Positions 35,801 to 44,652 of a stretch of DNA of 64,000 nt are shown one piece after another. The stretch is from Vallitalea maricola (GTDB lineage: Bacteria > Bacillota > Clostridia > Lachnospirales > Vallitaleaceae). The position numbers were made by a program, and so were the translations under genes. The DNA lies in assembly GCF_036985595.1 (NCBI RefSeq), contig NZ_BTPU01000001.1, positions 62,001 to 126,000 of the forward strand, in the 5' to 3' direction. The notes beneath the pieces are model-generated. The model ran no database searches, was not told the origin of the DNA, and saw nothing but the letters and a program-made list of their open reading frames with translations. Within the stretch, counting starts at the first letter, position 1. Each line of letters begins with the position of its first letter.

Positions 35801-38800
35801 GTAATGGAAATAATTCTAATTATATTACAAGTGTTTATGCAATGATGACAGATGATAGAACCATTGAAGTATATTATCCTGAAGCAATGTATTACGATAA
35901 AAACACAATGGATAATGGAATTGCAGATGATTCAAATCATCAAAACGTTGATAATATAAATAGTTATCTATTAAGAAAGGTAGATGGATATTCAACTTTA
36001 CCTGGGATTACACCTAATATAAAATATATAGATTATGATGAGTCAACAAATAAAGCAACAATTTACCTTGATAATAGTTTAAATTCTTCAATTTCTACTT
36101 TCGGATTAGTGGTAAATACACATATTGCAAATATTACTGGTAATAAAACAGTTGCTAAGTCTTCATATGACAATAATCCATTAATTATTGAAGTTGCTAA
36201 GAATACTTCAATAATAAATAAAGGACCAGCAATTGCAAATGCAGTTGTTTCTGGCGATAGAATGCATCTAACTGTTACAATGGATTCAGTTATCGCTTTT
36301 GGAGATAATACTCATGTGGTAGATACAGATGAAATTTATACCACTATAGATGAATTTGTTAATAAAACAACAGTAGATACTGTTAGTGATTCAACCCCTA
36401 ATACAACAACATTATCCGTTACATCAGATATATTGAAAGCGCTTAAAATTGTAACTAAATTTGTTGGAGAGAGTGAAAAAGCTATTGATGCAAGTGATAT
36501 ATCAAATATTACTATTGGAATCGATGGAAAAACACTAGTATTTACATTTAATAAAGCTATTGCCCCAGGTGCTAATGGTCATGTTACTACTAAGACTACT
36601 AATACAACTTCTAATACAGGTATCTATAACTATAATATGGTAATGAGATCAAAAACAGATAATGAGTCAAAAATTACATTTGCGGCTCCTAATTCAAGTA
36701 TTTTTGATCATACAAATCCTGAGGTAGCTAGTATATCAGCATATGAAAAAACATATGTAGCTGGAGAAAACCTTGATATTACGCTAACATTTAATGAAAT
36801 TGTGAACATATCAGATAGTAATAAAGATAGTAAGATTACTATTATTGTAGATGGAAATGAAAAAGAAGCAAGGTTACAATCAATTACCTCTAATACTGCA
36901 ACATTTAGATATGTAGTTGAAGCTGGGTTAGTGGATATTAATGGTATTGACATTAAAGACAATAGTTTAGTACTAGGAAATGGAGATACAATTACTGATG
37001 CTAATAATAATCCGTTAGTTCTTAACTCATTGAATGCTACAAATTTAGCAAATGTTAAAATTGATAGTACTGTTTTAGGCATAACTAATGTGACAGCTAC
37101 AAATAAAACATATATAACAGGAGATAATATTGATGTAGTACTTACATTCAATAGAAATGTTACAGTAACAGATACAAATACAGATAGTAAAATAACACTA
37201 ATAATTGGCAGTGAAGAAAAAGAAGCAGTATTACAATCAACAACAGCCAATACAGCAACATTCAGATATCAGGTGGAAGCAGGTTTAACAGATAGTGATG
37301 GTATTACAGTTAAGGATGATAGTCTAGTATTAGGAAGTGGCGATTCAATAAAAGATGCAAGTAATAACAATCTAGACCTAACATCATTAAATACTACAAA
37401 CTTATTAAACGTTAAAGTAGATAGTGCTGCATTAACTATAACAAATGTAGATGCAACAGATAAGACTTATGTAGCAGGAGAAAATATAGATGTAGTATTA
37501 ACATTTAGTAAAAATGTTACAGTAACAGATACAAATACAGATAGTAAAATAACACTAATAATTGGAAGTGAAGAAAAAGAAGCAGTATTACAATCAACAA
37601 CAGCGAATACAGCAACATTTAGATATCAAGTAGAAGCTGGTTTAACAGATAGTGATGGTATTACAGTTAAGGATGATAGTCTAGTATTAGGAAGTGATGA
37701 TTCAATAAAAGATGCTAATAATAATAATTTGGATCTAACATCATTAAATACTACAAACTTATTAAACGTTAAAGTAGATAGTGCTGCATTAACTATAACA
37801 AATGTAAATGCAACAGATAAGACTTATGTAGCAGGAGAAAATATAGATGTAGTATTAACATTTAGTAAAAATATTACAGTAACAGATACAAATACAGATA
37901 GTAAAATAACACTAATAATTGGAAGTGAAGAAAAAGAAGCAGTATTACAATCAACAACAGCGAATACAGCAACATTTAGATATCAAGTAGAAGCTGGTTT
38001 AACAGATAGTGATGGTATTACAGTTAAGGATGATAGTCTAGTGTTAGGAAGTGACGATTCAATAAAAGATGCTAATAATAACGATTTAGACCTTACATCA
38101 TTAAATGTTACAAACTTCACTAATGTTAAAGTAGATAGTGCAATACCGACTATAACAGATGTAACAGCAAATGCAGGAACTTATGCTGCAGGAGAAAATA
38201 TAGATGTATTACTAACATTTAATGAAGATGTTACAATTACTGATGATAACACAGATAGTAAAATAACATTAATAATTGGAAGTGAAGAAAAAGAAGCAGT
38301 ATTGCAATCAACAACAGCGAATACAGCAACATTCAGATATCAAGTAGAAGCTGGTTTAACAGATAGTAATGGTATTGATGTTAAGGATGATAGTTTAGTA
38401 TTAGGAAGTAGCGATTCAATAAAAGATGCTAATAACAACGATTTAGACCTTACATCATTAAATGCTACAAACTTAACTAATGTGCAAGTAGATAGTGTAG
38501 TACCAACGGTAACAGATGTAACAGCAAATGCAGGAACTTATGCTGCAGGAGAAAATATAGATGTAGTACTAACATTTAATGAAAATGTTACAATAACTGA
38601 TGATGACAAAGATAGTAAAATAACACTAATAATTGGAAGTCAGGAAAAAGATGCTACTTTACAATCAACAACAGCAAATACAGCTATTTTTAGATATGTA
38701 GTAGAAGCTAATTTAGATGATACTGATGGTATTGATGTAAAAGATGATAGCATAACATTAGGTATAGGTGATTCAATAAAAGATAGTAATAATAATAGTT

Positions 38801-39210
38801 TAGATGTAACTTCACTAAATGCAAAAAATTTATCAACTGTTAAAGTTAATAGTAATATTCCTACTATAGTTAGAGTAACGTCTACGGATAATATTTATGG
38901 ACTTAATGAAAATATTGATATTATACTTACGTTTAGTGAAGATGTTACTATAACAGATGATAACAAAAATAGTAAAATTATAATTATTATTGGAAGTGTT
39001 GAGAAAGAAGCTATTTTAGATTCAACAACAGCGAATACAGCAACATTTAGATATCAAGTAGAAGCTGGTTTAACAGATAATGATGGTATTACTGTTAAAG
39101 ATGATAGTTTAACATTAGGTGTTGGTGATTCGATTAAGGATTCAACTAATAATGATTTAGATGTAAATTCATTAGATACAACAAATTTACCTAATGTTAA
39201 AGTTCAATAG
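32884..39210 (+). CDS. S-layer protein 2: paralogue with seven C-terminal 119-residue repeats
   Basis: 2108 residues from a GTG start after AAGGAGG. It aligns with S-layer protein 1 from the signal peptide through the SLH region (LGMLKGDGKGVSDEYLAKKT) and the Ig-like chain (FTLEFSEPVRIDNMKLTVAE), so the pair arose by tandem duplication. The C-terminus (about residue 1279 to the end) is seven tandem modules beginning like KTYVAGENIDVVLTFSKNV and containing NTATFRYQVEAGLTD and KDDSLVLGSGDSIKD. Modules 2-4 are nearly identical in DNA, the outer ones less so. No wall anchor beyond SLH. The long arm may extend above the lattice. Single-letter details inside the repeats could be affected by assembly. 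Confidence 0.86.
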   Translation: MKSLKKYLAFMLAITLTLTTYSFSFASEDMDDVEVVKSLGMLKGDGKGVSDEYLAKKTTRLQAAIMFLRLNGLEEEAMSYTGTTTFIDANEVSWIAGRSILAYLKDHPDLGWQGDNKGEFNPNDVISSQAYTKVMLEALGYKQGVDFTWSQVFTFANSKGLIKSANIETFTNRDIATVTVETLKANNSKGIKLVDELVAAKVIDQSIAEHCGLWKSVSISGLESAVALNSRMIEVRLKEAVEAVDASIFKVKTDNIIIEVVSVELAPWDKDKKTALVLLDNELKSGTLYSITSGDTTINFGGKSSDITKPTLSKSSGIDYNEFTLEFSEPVRIDNMKLTVAEKYRDRKDLEVYGYEYINNKTIKIMTSDQRGSCLYGITISGVTDLAGNIMKEDTDNTFVGTAKSTAPQAVNKAKAIDYNQVYVEFKTNMDVNYIDTAIFEIQEMYGNKTKIEVFSAAQATAAQTMEFNPANDTDTEKATAVKKGVVLTVDGKMDTSRLYKLTVGGMKTLYGKDMSTTTSDKEATFVGISKPTGSFAYASQAIMPASATSIKVKFERKVEKAVAEDINNYIIEEAYGTKHSLPVLAAELLDDCKTVKLTVGEMKNVLYKLMTKNIIDIYGNSQKTGSDAEKTFVGQIKEAKISSVSISRVDDTHIKLTFNSKVGENATDVALYKIDGGVGYPEAVSTYSNEVNSVKLTIPKTTETKSYKLTVQGLFNADGVAMDASGVSGIFTGQGIAKGLPIIQAAISMDRQTVKIYFDRDVNSSTIKGVLWGKYSADDVQPFFMVKANKANTSYTGLSNLKAYQDATDKNALIVVDDNASWNTGSDFTTYMFDLTSAYDGKYVKFDSNVTQLEVPANGKVYAYPTVEAAQGIDNRTIKVYFSKPISSFDASDITIRKTSDNTSVLVTKAPIPVAGTSYREWLVPVDTNMSSVSYKATFKHLLIYDKYINGIKLSTNAYEQRGVDVITEFAGNGNNSNYITSVYAMMTDDRTIEVYYPEAMYYDKNTMDNGIADDSNHQNVDNINSYLLRKVDGYSTLPGITPNIKYIDYDESTNKATIYLDNSLNSSISTFGLVVNTHIANITGNKTVAKSSYDNNPLIIEVAKNTSIINKGPAIANAVVSGDRMHLTVTMDSVIAFGDNTHVVDTDEIYTTIDEFVNKTTVDTVSDSTPNTTTLSVTSDILKALKIVTKFVGESEKAIDASDISNITIGIDGKTLVFTFNKAIAPGANGHVTTKTTNTTSNTGIYNYNMVMRSKTDNESKITFAAPNSSIFDHTNPEVASISAYEKTYVAGENLDITLTFNEIVNISDSNKDSKITIIVDGNEKEARLQSITSNTATFRYVVEAGLVDINGIDIKDNSLVLGNGDTITDANNNPLVLNSLNATNLANVKIDSTVLGITNVTATNKTYITGDNIDVVLTFNRNVTVTDTNTDSKITLIIGSEEKEAVLQSTTANTATFRYQVEAGLTDSDGITVKDDSLVLGSGDSIKDASNNNLDLTSLNTTNLLNVKVDSAALTITNVDATDKTYVAGENIDVVLTFSKNVTVTDTNTDSKITLIIGSEEKEAVLQSTTANTATFRYQVEAGLTDSDGITVKDDSLVLGSDDSIKDANNNNLDLTSLNTTNLLNVKVDSAALTITNVNATDKTYVAGENIDVVLTFSKNITVTDTNTDSKITLIIGSEEKEAVLQSTTANTATFRYQVEAGLTDSDGITVKDDSLVLGSDDSIKDANNNDLDLTSLNVTNFTNVKVDSAIPTITDVTANAGTYAAGENIDVLLTFNEDVTITDDNTDSKITLIIGSEEKEAVLQSTTANTATFRYQVEAGLTDSNGIDVKDDSLVLGSSDSIKDANNNDLDLTSLNATNLTNVQVDSVVPTVTDVTANAGTYAAGENIDVVLTFNENVTITDDDKDSKITLIIGSQEKDATLQSTTANTAIFRYVVEANLDDTDGIDVKDDSITLGIGDSIKDSNNNSLDVTSLNAKNLSTVKVNSNIPTIVRVTSTDNIYGLNENIDIILTFSEDVTITDDNKNSKIIIIIGSVEKEAILDSTTANTATFRYQVEAGLTDNDGITVKDDSLTLGVGDSIKDSTNNDLDVNSLDTTNLPNVKVQ
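36718..39207 (+). repeat. seven tandem 357-bp coding repeats
   Basis: GTAACAGATACAAATACAG recurs at 37165, 37522 and 37879, giving a 357-bp period (119 codons). Seven units fill this stretch. The central copies are almost identical, which suggests recent amplification or gene conversion. Confidence 0.88.
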
Positions 39211-39250
39211 TAAATTTAAGATTTCAAGTAATTAGCTATAACACAAATTA

Positions 39251-39400
39251 AGAAAGTAACCTAATAATAATTTAGGTTACTTTCTAATGTAATAATTAAT
39301 ATTAATTTTGTAGTATGTAAATATAAGTTGAAATACAACAAATGACATTTTTATAATAGAAAGATTATAAGAACGAAAGTTATAAATCTTTCTAATTTTA
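39251..39400 (+). terminator. two hairpins after S-layer gene 2
   Basis: AGAAAGTAACCTAA (39251-39264) pairs exactly with 39272-39285. A second hairpin pairs TAGAAAGATT (39358-39367) with AATCTTTCTA (39385-39394), followed by a T-rich tract. Up to 39526 only a possible -10 (TATAAT, 39499-39504) is seen for the next gene. Confidence 0.65.
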
Positions 39401-39526
39401 TTATTAGCTTTTTACATAAGAATTTATGTATTACAAATATAAGCTTTATTTCTTCGCAAATCTTAATAAAAGATATACAATTATTTGGTAAAATGAAGTA
39501 TAATAAATTAGAGAGGTGGTTATAAA

Positions 39527-41749
39527 ATGTTGAAAAAAAGAAAAAATTTACTTTTATTTACACTAGTATTTTTAATGACACTATCAACACCAGTATCTGC
39601 TACTAATTATAAGTCAATAGACGAAATGGCATCGTCGCTTAATATTTTAAATATATTAAGAGGAAATGGTGATGATTATAATCTTGAAGGACAATTGAAG
39701 AGATCAGAGGCAGCAGCTTTTATTGTCAGACTACTTGGTGTTGAAAAAGAGGTAATAGCTGATAAGGCTAAATATGTTAAAACAGAATTTCTAGATGTTC
39801 CACAAGATGAATGGTACTCCCATTACATAGGTTATGTATCATCTAAAGGTATTGTTAATGGGTTTGGTAACGGTAATTATAAACCTGATGAATATGTATC
39901 AGAAAAAGCATTTACTAAAATGGTTCTAGGAGCTATGGGTTATTATCAAGATAAAGACTTTCAATGGACTAATATTTATAAGTTTGCTTATTCAAAAGGA
40001 CTTTATAAAGATGATATATACAAAACTAAGCTATCTGATGATTTATATTACACAAGAAAAGGTGTTGTAAAAATATTATATAACTCATTAGATAAACAAG
40101 TTGAGGATATTAATAAATCTATTATTCAAAGACTTATAGATAATGGATTTACAACCAAAGCGAAAGCTGAGCAAACTGGTTTGTATAAAGAAGACAGTAT
40201 TAAAACTGAAATTAAATCTATAAAATCAGTAACTAATGATAAAATAAAAATAGTTTTAACAGAAGAAATAATAAAATTTGATAAATCTAATGTAGTTATT
40301 ATAGAAGAAGAAAACTCTAATAAACTAAATGTAAAAGATATTTTATTTAATAAAAATATAATAACAATAATTACTGATAAACAGATAGCTAACAAAAATT
40401 ATGAGATTAGTTTATTAAACATTACTGATAAGGAAGGAATTAATACCTCAGAAATAAAAAGTAATTTTGTTGGATTTCAACAACAAGAAATAATTTCTAA
40501 TTTTTTTAAAATTTCTAAAGTAGAGGCTGTAAGTAAAAACATTATTAATGTATATTTTACACATCCAATTAATCAAAGTGCAGGAATTCCAATGTATTTT
40601 GATATTAAAAGAGGTGGAGAGATGTATGTAGATGGTAGTTTTTCTAATCTTTCTGCAAAAGTTCTTGGAAGTGTTGATAATTGTGTAAGTCTTTTCTTAA
40701 AAGAGGATGATTTAGCTGAAGGTACTGACTATTCTGTTGTTATTAGTGGTGATTTGGCTAGTAATTATGGAGTAAAATTAAATGATGGTAGTGGAGAAGA
40801 GTTTGGATTTATTGGTAATCATGATGATAATCAAACTTTGCAGATAACTAATGTTGAACCTATTGAAAAAGATTATATAATGGTTACGTTCAATAAAGAT
40901 ATTGATGTATCAACTGCAACTATACCATCTAATTATGAGTTAGAAGATACTGATGCTAATATAATAATGAACAGTTCATTGGGTGCTTCTATGGCAGGCG
41001 AGGGTGCAGATAAGTATAGAAAAGTAAAAGTTAGATTTATAAATATGAAGAAAGATCATAATTATTTACTTAAAATAAAGAACATAAAGGATGCATATAA
41101 ACAAAGTTATATATCAGAAGAGATTGCTCCTTTTTATGGATATCCTGATAATGCGGCTAGTCTTAAGATAGATTATGCATATTCTGAAGATAAGAATACT
41201 GTAAAAGTATATTTCAATAGAAATGTACCTAGTAATATTGTTAATGCTACATTTGTGATGAATGGTGTTTCCTTTGTAAGTAAACAATTTTTAGATATTG
41301 AACCTAGAGTTTTAACTCTATATATAAATTCAAGTACACCACTTCAAAATGGTACTAATTATAAATTAAGTATAATTGGAGCAAAAAATGAATTTGGAGT
41401 ACCATATACTGGTTCTATAGAATATACGCTTCAGGGTACCTCTACAGAATCTGGAGATATTGGTATTACAGAATGTAAATTTATTGCAAATGATACTGTA
41501 TTCATAAAATTTAACAAAGAAATTAATCAATCAGCCAATAATGCTTCAAAATTTAAATTAGAATATACTGAATCTGATACCACAAAAACTATAACAGCTT
41601 CAAATATCAACTTTATTGATAGCAAAACAGTATCAGTTAAATTTAGTAATATTGATATGAATACAAAATATAATGTGAAAATAAGTAATTTAGTAAATTT
41701 CTCAAATCAATTTACTACCAGAGAAGTATCATCTTCAATAGAACAGTAG
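39527..41749 (+). CDS. SLH-domain surface protein with Ig-like domains (3)
   Basis: 740 residues. Signal peptide (MLKKRKNLLLFTLVFLMTLSTPVSA), then three SLH-like repeats at about 30-200: LNILRGNGDDYNLEGQLKRS, FLDVPQDEWYSHYIGYVSSK with GFGNGNYKPDEYVSEKAFTK, and YTRKGVVKILYNSL. About five divergent Big_5-like domains follow (IKIVLTEEI, VYFTHPINQ, IMVTFNKDID, VKVYFNRNV, VFIKFNKEIN). Its SLH repeats are more canonical than those of the two large paralogues. It should attach to the wall through the SLH domains. Ribosome site GAGAGGTGG. Confidence 0.82.
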   Translation: MLKKRKNLLLFTLVFLMTLSTPVSATNYKSIDEMASSLNILNILRGNGDDYNLEGQLKRSEAAAFIVRLLGVEKEVIADKAKYVKTEFLDVPQDEWYSHYIGYVSSKGIVNGFGNGNYKPDEYVSEKAFTKMVLGAMGYYQDKDFQWTNIYKFAYSKGLYKDDIYKTKLSDDLYYTRKGVVKILYNSLDKQVEDINKSIIQRLIDNGFTTKAKAEQTGLYKEDSIKTEIKSIKSVTNDKIKIVLTEEIIKFDKSNVVIIEEENSNKLNVKDILFNKNIITIITDKQIANKNYEISLLNITDKEGINTSEIKSNFVGFQQQEIISNFFKISKVEAVSKNIINVYFTHPINQSAGIPMYFDIKRGGEMYVDGSFSNLSAKVLGSVDNCVSLFLKEDDLAEGTDYSVVISGDLASNYGVKLNDGSGEEFGFIGNHDDNQTLQITNVEPIEKDYIMVTFNKDIDVSTATIPSNYELEDTDANIIMNSSLGASMAGEGADKYRKVKVRFINMKKDHNYLLKIKNIKDAYKQSYISEEIAPFYGYPDNAASLKIDYAYSEDKNTVKVYFNRNVPSNIVNATFVMNGVSFVSKQFLDIEPRVLTLYINSSTPLQNGTNYKLSIIGAKNEFGVPYTGSIEYTLQGTSTESGDIGITECKFIANDTVFIKFNKEINQSANNASKFKLEYTESDTTKTITASNINFIDSKTVSVKFSNIDMNTKYNVKISNLVNFSNQFTTREVSSSIEQ

Positions 41750-41763
41750 TAAATAATAAATAA

Positions 41764-41803
41764 AATCATAGGTTGAACCTATGTTTCTACCTATGGTTTT
41801 TAT
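41764..41803 (+). terminator. terminator of SLH protein 3
   Basis: CATAGGT pairs with ACCTATG, followed by TTTTT. Confidence 0.6.
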
Positions 41804-41854
41804 ATTTCAACGACAAAATAATCATAAATAACTAATGAAGAAAGGACGGTTTTT

Positions 41855-44125
41855 ATGACAAAAAAAATTAGTGCATTATTATTAGTTTTATGTATGATTT
41901 TATCTACTAGTCATAATATATATGCTATCAATAATAACGTAAATAAGATTAACGTTTTGACCAAATTGGAGATTCTTAAGGGTAATGGAAATAGTTTGAA
42001 TCTTGAGGGACAATTATCCAGAAGTGAAGCAGCTGCTTTTATAGTTCGACTTTTAGGTGAAGAACAAGAAGTTACAAATAATAAAGAAAAATATAACAAT
42101 ACTGGTTTTATAGATGTACCTCAAAACCAATGGTTTGCTCCTTATATAGGTTATTGCGTTCAAAAAGATATTATAAATGGATATAAAGATGGTACATTTA
42201 AACCTAAGGATAAATTAGGTGAAAAAGCATTTTTTAAACTTATTTTGACGTCTTTAGGATATAAATATAATGAAGACTTTACATGGAACAATGTTTTTTC
42301 TAAAGCATATGGTATAGGATTAGTATCTGACCTTAGTTATTCAAATGGACACAAAGAAGATACCAATTTTACTAGAGGAGAAGTAGCTGATATTATTTAT
42401 CGTACTCTTCAAATGAAAAACAATAAGACTAAAGTCAGAATGGCTCAAGCATTTGTTGATAATGCTATGATATCTAAATCAGATGCAATAGAGTATGAAT
42501 TAATAGAAGATGAATTAGAAACAAAAATTTCAAGTGTTATTGCAAAAAATTCAACTACTATAGAAGTCACTTTTAACGAACATATACAACCTATTACACT
42601 TGAGAATATATTAATATATGAGGCTAGTGGTACTACAGAAATTCTACCAATACAAGACATAAGTAAAAAAGAGTCAACAGATACGTATATTATCAAAACT
42701 TCAGAAGACCAGAAAATGGACGAAGAATACATTATGTTAGTGGATAAGGTTATAGATACTAATGGAAATCCAGCAAATACTTTAAATACTAATTTTATGG
42801 GATTTCGTGCTGATGAATTAGTATCCGATTTCTTCAGAATAAGTAAAGTAGAAGCTATAAGTAATAATATTATTTATGTTTATTTTACACATCCAATAAA
42901 TGATAATGCTTTACAATCAGCTTTTTACACTATTGAAAAAGATGGAGCAGAAATTATTAAAGGTGATAATACTAATATTTTAATAAACAAATTATCTACT
43001 TGTAATAATGGCGTTTCAATATTTTTTAAAAGTTATGTATTTACAGAAGAAGAATATTTCAATTTAGATGTTAATGGACAATTGTCTAGTACTTATGGAG
43101 TTGGATTGAATAAAGGTGATGGGGACTCAGTAAAATTTAAAGCATCAGTATTACAAAATGATATTTTTAGTGTTGAAAGCTGTTTACCAGTAAATAATCG
43201 TACTATACAACTTAATTTTAATAAAGAGATTAACCCTAAAATAGCAAAACAAGTATTCAGTTATTATATAACAGACTATAATAATACTCCAATTAAAATT
43301 GATAAAGCTGAAGTACTGCAAGAAGGTGTTGATGCGGGGAAAGCTGTACGATTAACTATTAATTCAGTTATTTTGGTTAACAAAGAATACAAAGTACTAA
43401 TTAATCATATGACAGATGTAACAAACCAATTTTCAATCTATGATAAAGAATATTTATTTACTGGAAATTATTATACTGTTAAAGATATTGAAATAGAAGC
43501 TGTTTTACCAGTTGATGAAAATACAATAATAGCTTATATTAGTAAACCACTTGATGAAGAATATGCTAAGATAGCTAGTAATTACCAAATACAAGGTATT
43601 ACTACACCATCATTTATGGCTATACCAACAGCAGTCTATTATGACAATGAAAAAGATTCGCATATGATAAAGATTTATTTATCAAAAGATAAAAAATTGA
43701 AACAATCCCAATCTTATAAATTAAGAGCTATTACATTAAAGGACACCATGGGTAATGTACAACATGTAATAAAAACAAATCAATTTAATTTCACGTCCAG
43801 TAATTCAGTTGATATTTTTATCAATGAAGCCAAAATAATTGGAGATAAGACTATCAAAATAGGATTTAATAAAGAAATTGATTTTAATATTAATAATGTG
43901 CTAGCGTCAAATTACAAATTAATATATGTAGAAAATGGCGTAGAATACAGTAAGATACCTATAGGTGCAAATTATATAGATGAAAATACAATTACACTAA
44001 ACTTTGATGTTTTAAATCTTGAAAAAGACTATAAAATAACATTTTCTAAATTAATTGATTATGGAAAAAATGAAACAGATAATAAAGATGGTAAATATTC
44101 TATGGAAGTTACTTCAGGAAATTAA
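41855..44125 (+). CDS. SLH-domain surface protein with Ig-like domains (4)
   Basis: 756 residues, a paralogue of the preceding gene. Signal peptide 1-25. SLH repeats at about 30-205 include LEILKGNGNSLNLEGQLSRS, FIDVPQNQWFAPYIGYCVQK and YKDGTFKPKDKLGEKAFFK. About five Big_5-like domains follow (IEVTFNEHIQ, IYVYFTHPIND, IQLNFNKEIN, IKIGFNKEID). AGAAAGGACGG precedes the ATG. It is only 105 nt from gene 3, with a terminator between, so transcription may be partly shared. No adhesive motif is obvious. Confidence 0.82.
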   Translation: MTKKISALLLVLCMILSTSHNIYAINNNVNKINVLTKLEILKGNGNSLNLEGQLSRSEAAAFIVRLLGEEQEVTNNKEKYNNTGFIDVPQNQWFAPYIGYCVQKDIINGYKDGTFKPKDKLGEKAFFKLILTSLGYKYNEDFTWNNVFSKAYGIGLVSDLSYSNGHKEDTNFTRGEVADIIYRTLQMKNNKTKVRMAQAFVDNAMISKSDAIEYELIEDELETKISSVIAKNSTTIEVTFNEHIQPITLENILIYEASGTTEILPIQDISKKESTDTYIIKTSEDQKMDEEYIMLVDKVIDTNGNPANTLNTNFMGFRADELVSDFFRISKVEAISNNIIYVYFTHPINDNALQSAFYTIEKDGAEIIKGDNTNILINKLSTCNNGVSIFFKSYVFTEEEYFNLDVNGQLSSTYGVGLNKGDGDSVKFKASVLQNDIFSVESCLPVNNRTIQLNFNKEINPKIAKQVFSYYITDYNNTPIKIDKAEVLQEGVDAGKAVRLTINSVILVNKEYKVLINHMTDVTNQFSIYDKEYLFTGNYYTVKDIEIEAVLPVDENTIIAYISKPLDEEYAKIASNYQIQGITTPSFMAIPTAVYYDNEKDSHMIKIYLSKDKKLKQSQSYKLRAITLKDTMGNVQHVIKTNQFNFTSSNSVDIFINEAKIIGDKTIKIGFNKEIDFNINNVLASNYKLIYVENGVEYSKIPIGANYIDENTITLNFDVLNLEKDYKITFSKLIDYGKNETDNKDGKYSMEVTSGN

Positions 44126-44139
44126 AAGTTATTATATAT

Positions 44140-44168
44140 CCCAATAACGTATGGTTATTGGGTTTTTT
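44140..44168 (+). terminator. terminator of SLH protein 4
   Basis: CCCAATAAC / GTTATTGGG hairpin followed by six T. Confidence 0.85.
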
Positions 44169-44242
44169 ATTTCACAAATATATTATTAATATAAAGTTGA
44201 AATTTGTTTTAAATATAATATTAGAAAAACATATATTATGTA

Positions 44243-44271
44243 TTGACTATATAAACATCTAATGATATTAT
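44243..44271 (+). promoter_or_regulatory. promoter of the riboswitch-adhesin unit
   Basis: TTGACT (44243-44248), 17-nt spacer, TATTAT (44266-44271), about 20 nt before the aptamer. Confidence 0.7.
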
Positions 44272-44285
44272 TAAATTGTAAAATT

Positions 44286-44364
44286 AAATATAAGGGCAAA
44301 CTTACTGAAAAGTAAGGACGCAAAGCTAGAGTCTAAGGTAAATACTATGACAGTTCGGCTGCTT
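44286..44364 (+). promoter_or_regulatory. cyclic di-GMP-I (GEMM-I) riboswitch aptamer
   Basis: The diagnostic conserved blocks occur in order: AGGGCAAAC, a hairpin with a GAAA loop (TTACT-GAAA-AGTAA), GGACGCAAAGC, CTAAGG, then ATGACAG and CGGCTGC. These are the class I c-di-GMP aptamer signatures with the GAAA tetraloop and its receptor side. A rho-independent terminator follows directly and its 5' arm overlaps the aptamer's 3' edge, as expected of a transcription-control switch. It governs the LPXTG protein gene downstream. Confidence 0.9.
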
Positions 44365-44395
44365 TGAATCATATATATATTCAAAGCAGTTTTTA
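44359..44395 (+). terminator. riboswitch expression-platform terminator
   Basis: CTGCTTTGAA (44359-44368) pairs exactly with TTCAAAGCAG (44380-44389), then TTTTT. Its first bases are shared with the aptamer end. Confidence 0.88.
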
Positions 44396-44652
44396 TTTTG
44401 TCAAAAACTAGAATTATATAATTTTATAATTATTAGATTCGGAAAATAATAAAGCAATATTGCTTTATTTGTAATATATTTTAATATTAACAACATAATA
44501 ATAAATATCATCATGTTGACAATATTATATTCAAGATAAGACTGATAATGATTTTCATAAGGTTAACCACGTTCCAAAAAAAACGAGGCTGAAAACAGAG
44601 AGCCTACCTCTATAAGAAAGAAGGACAGAAAACTATTATAAGAGGTGATTAG
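44396..44652 (+). other. leader between the riboswitch terminator and the adhesin gene
   Basis: About 250 nt without an ORF. It contains TTGACA (44516-44521) with no good -10, the Fur-box-like site at 44543-44557, and a small GAGGCT/AGCC-CCTC hairpin (44585-44610). Confidence 0.4.
44543..44557. promoter_or_regulatory. Fur-box-like palindrome
   Basis: TGATAATGATTTTCA differs at one position from the 7-1-7 Fur consensus TGATAATnATTATCA. It lies in the adhesin leader, 95 nt before the start codon. An iron input is inference only. Confidence 0.45.

Noticed and set aside
36708..37250. Minus-strand ORF inside S-layer gene 2 (and similar ones at 31903-32337)
   Set aside because: Shadow of the repeated, strongly expressed plus-strand gene; no ribosome site and low-complexity product.
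44580..44625. Structured leader after the riboswitch considered as a second riboswitch
   Set aside because: Only a short hairpin is present; it does not match c-di-GMP-II or other aptamers I can recognise.
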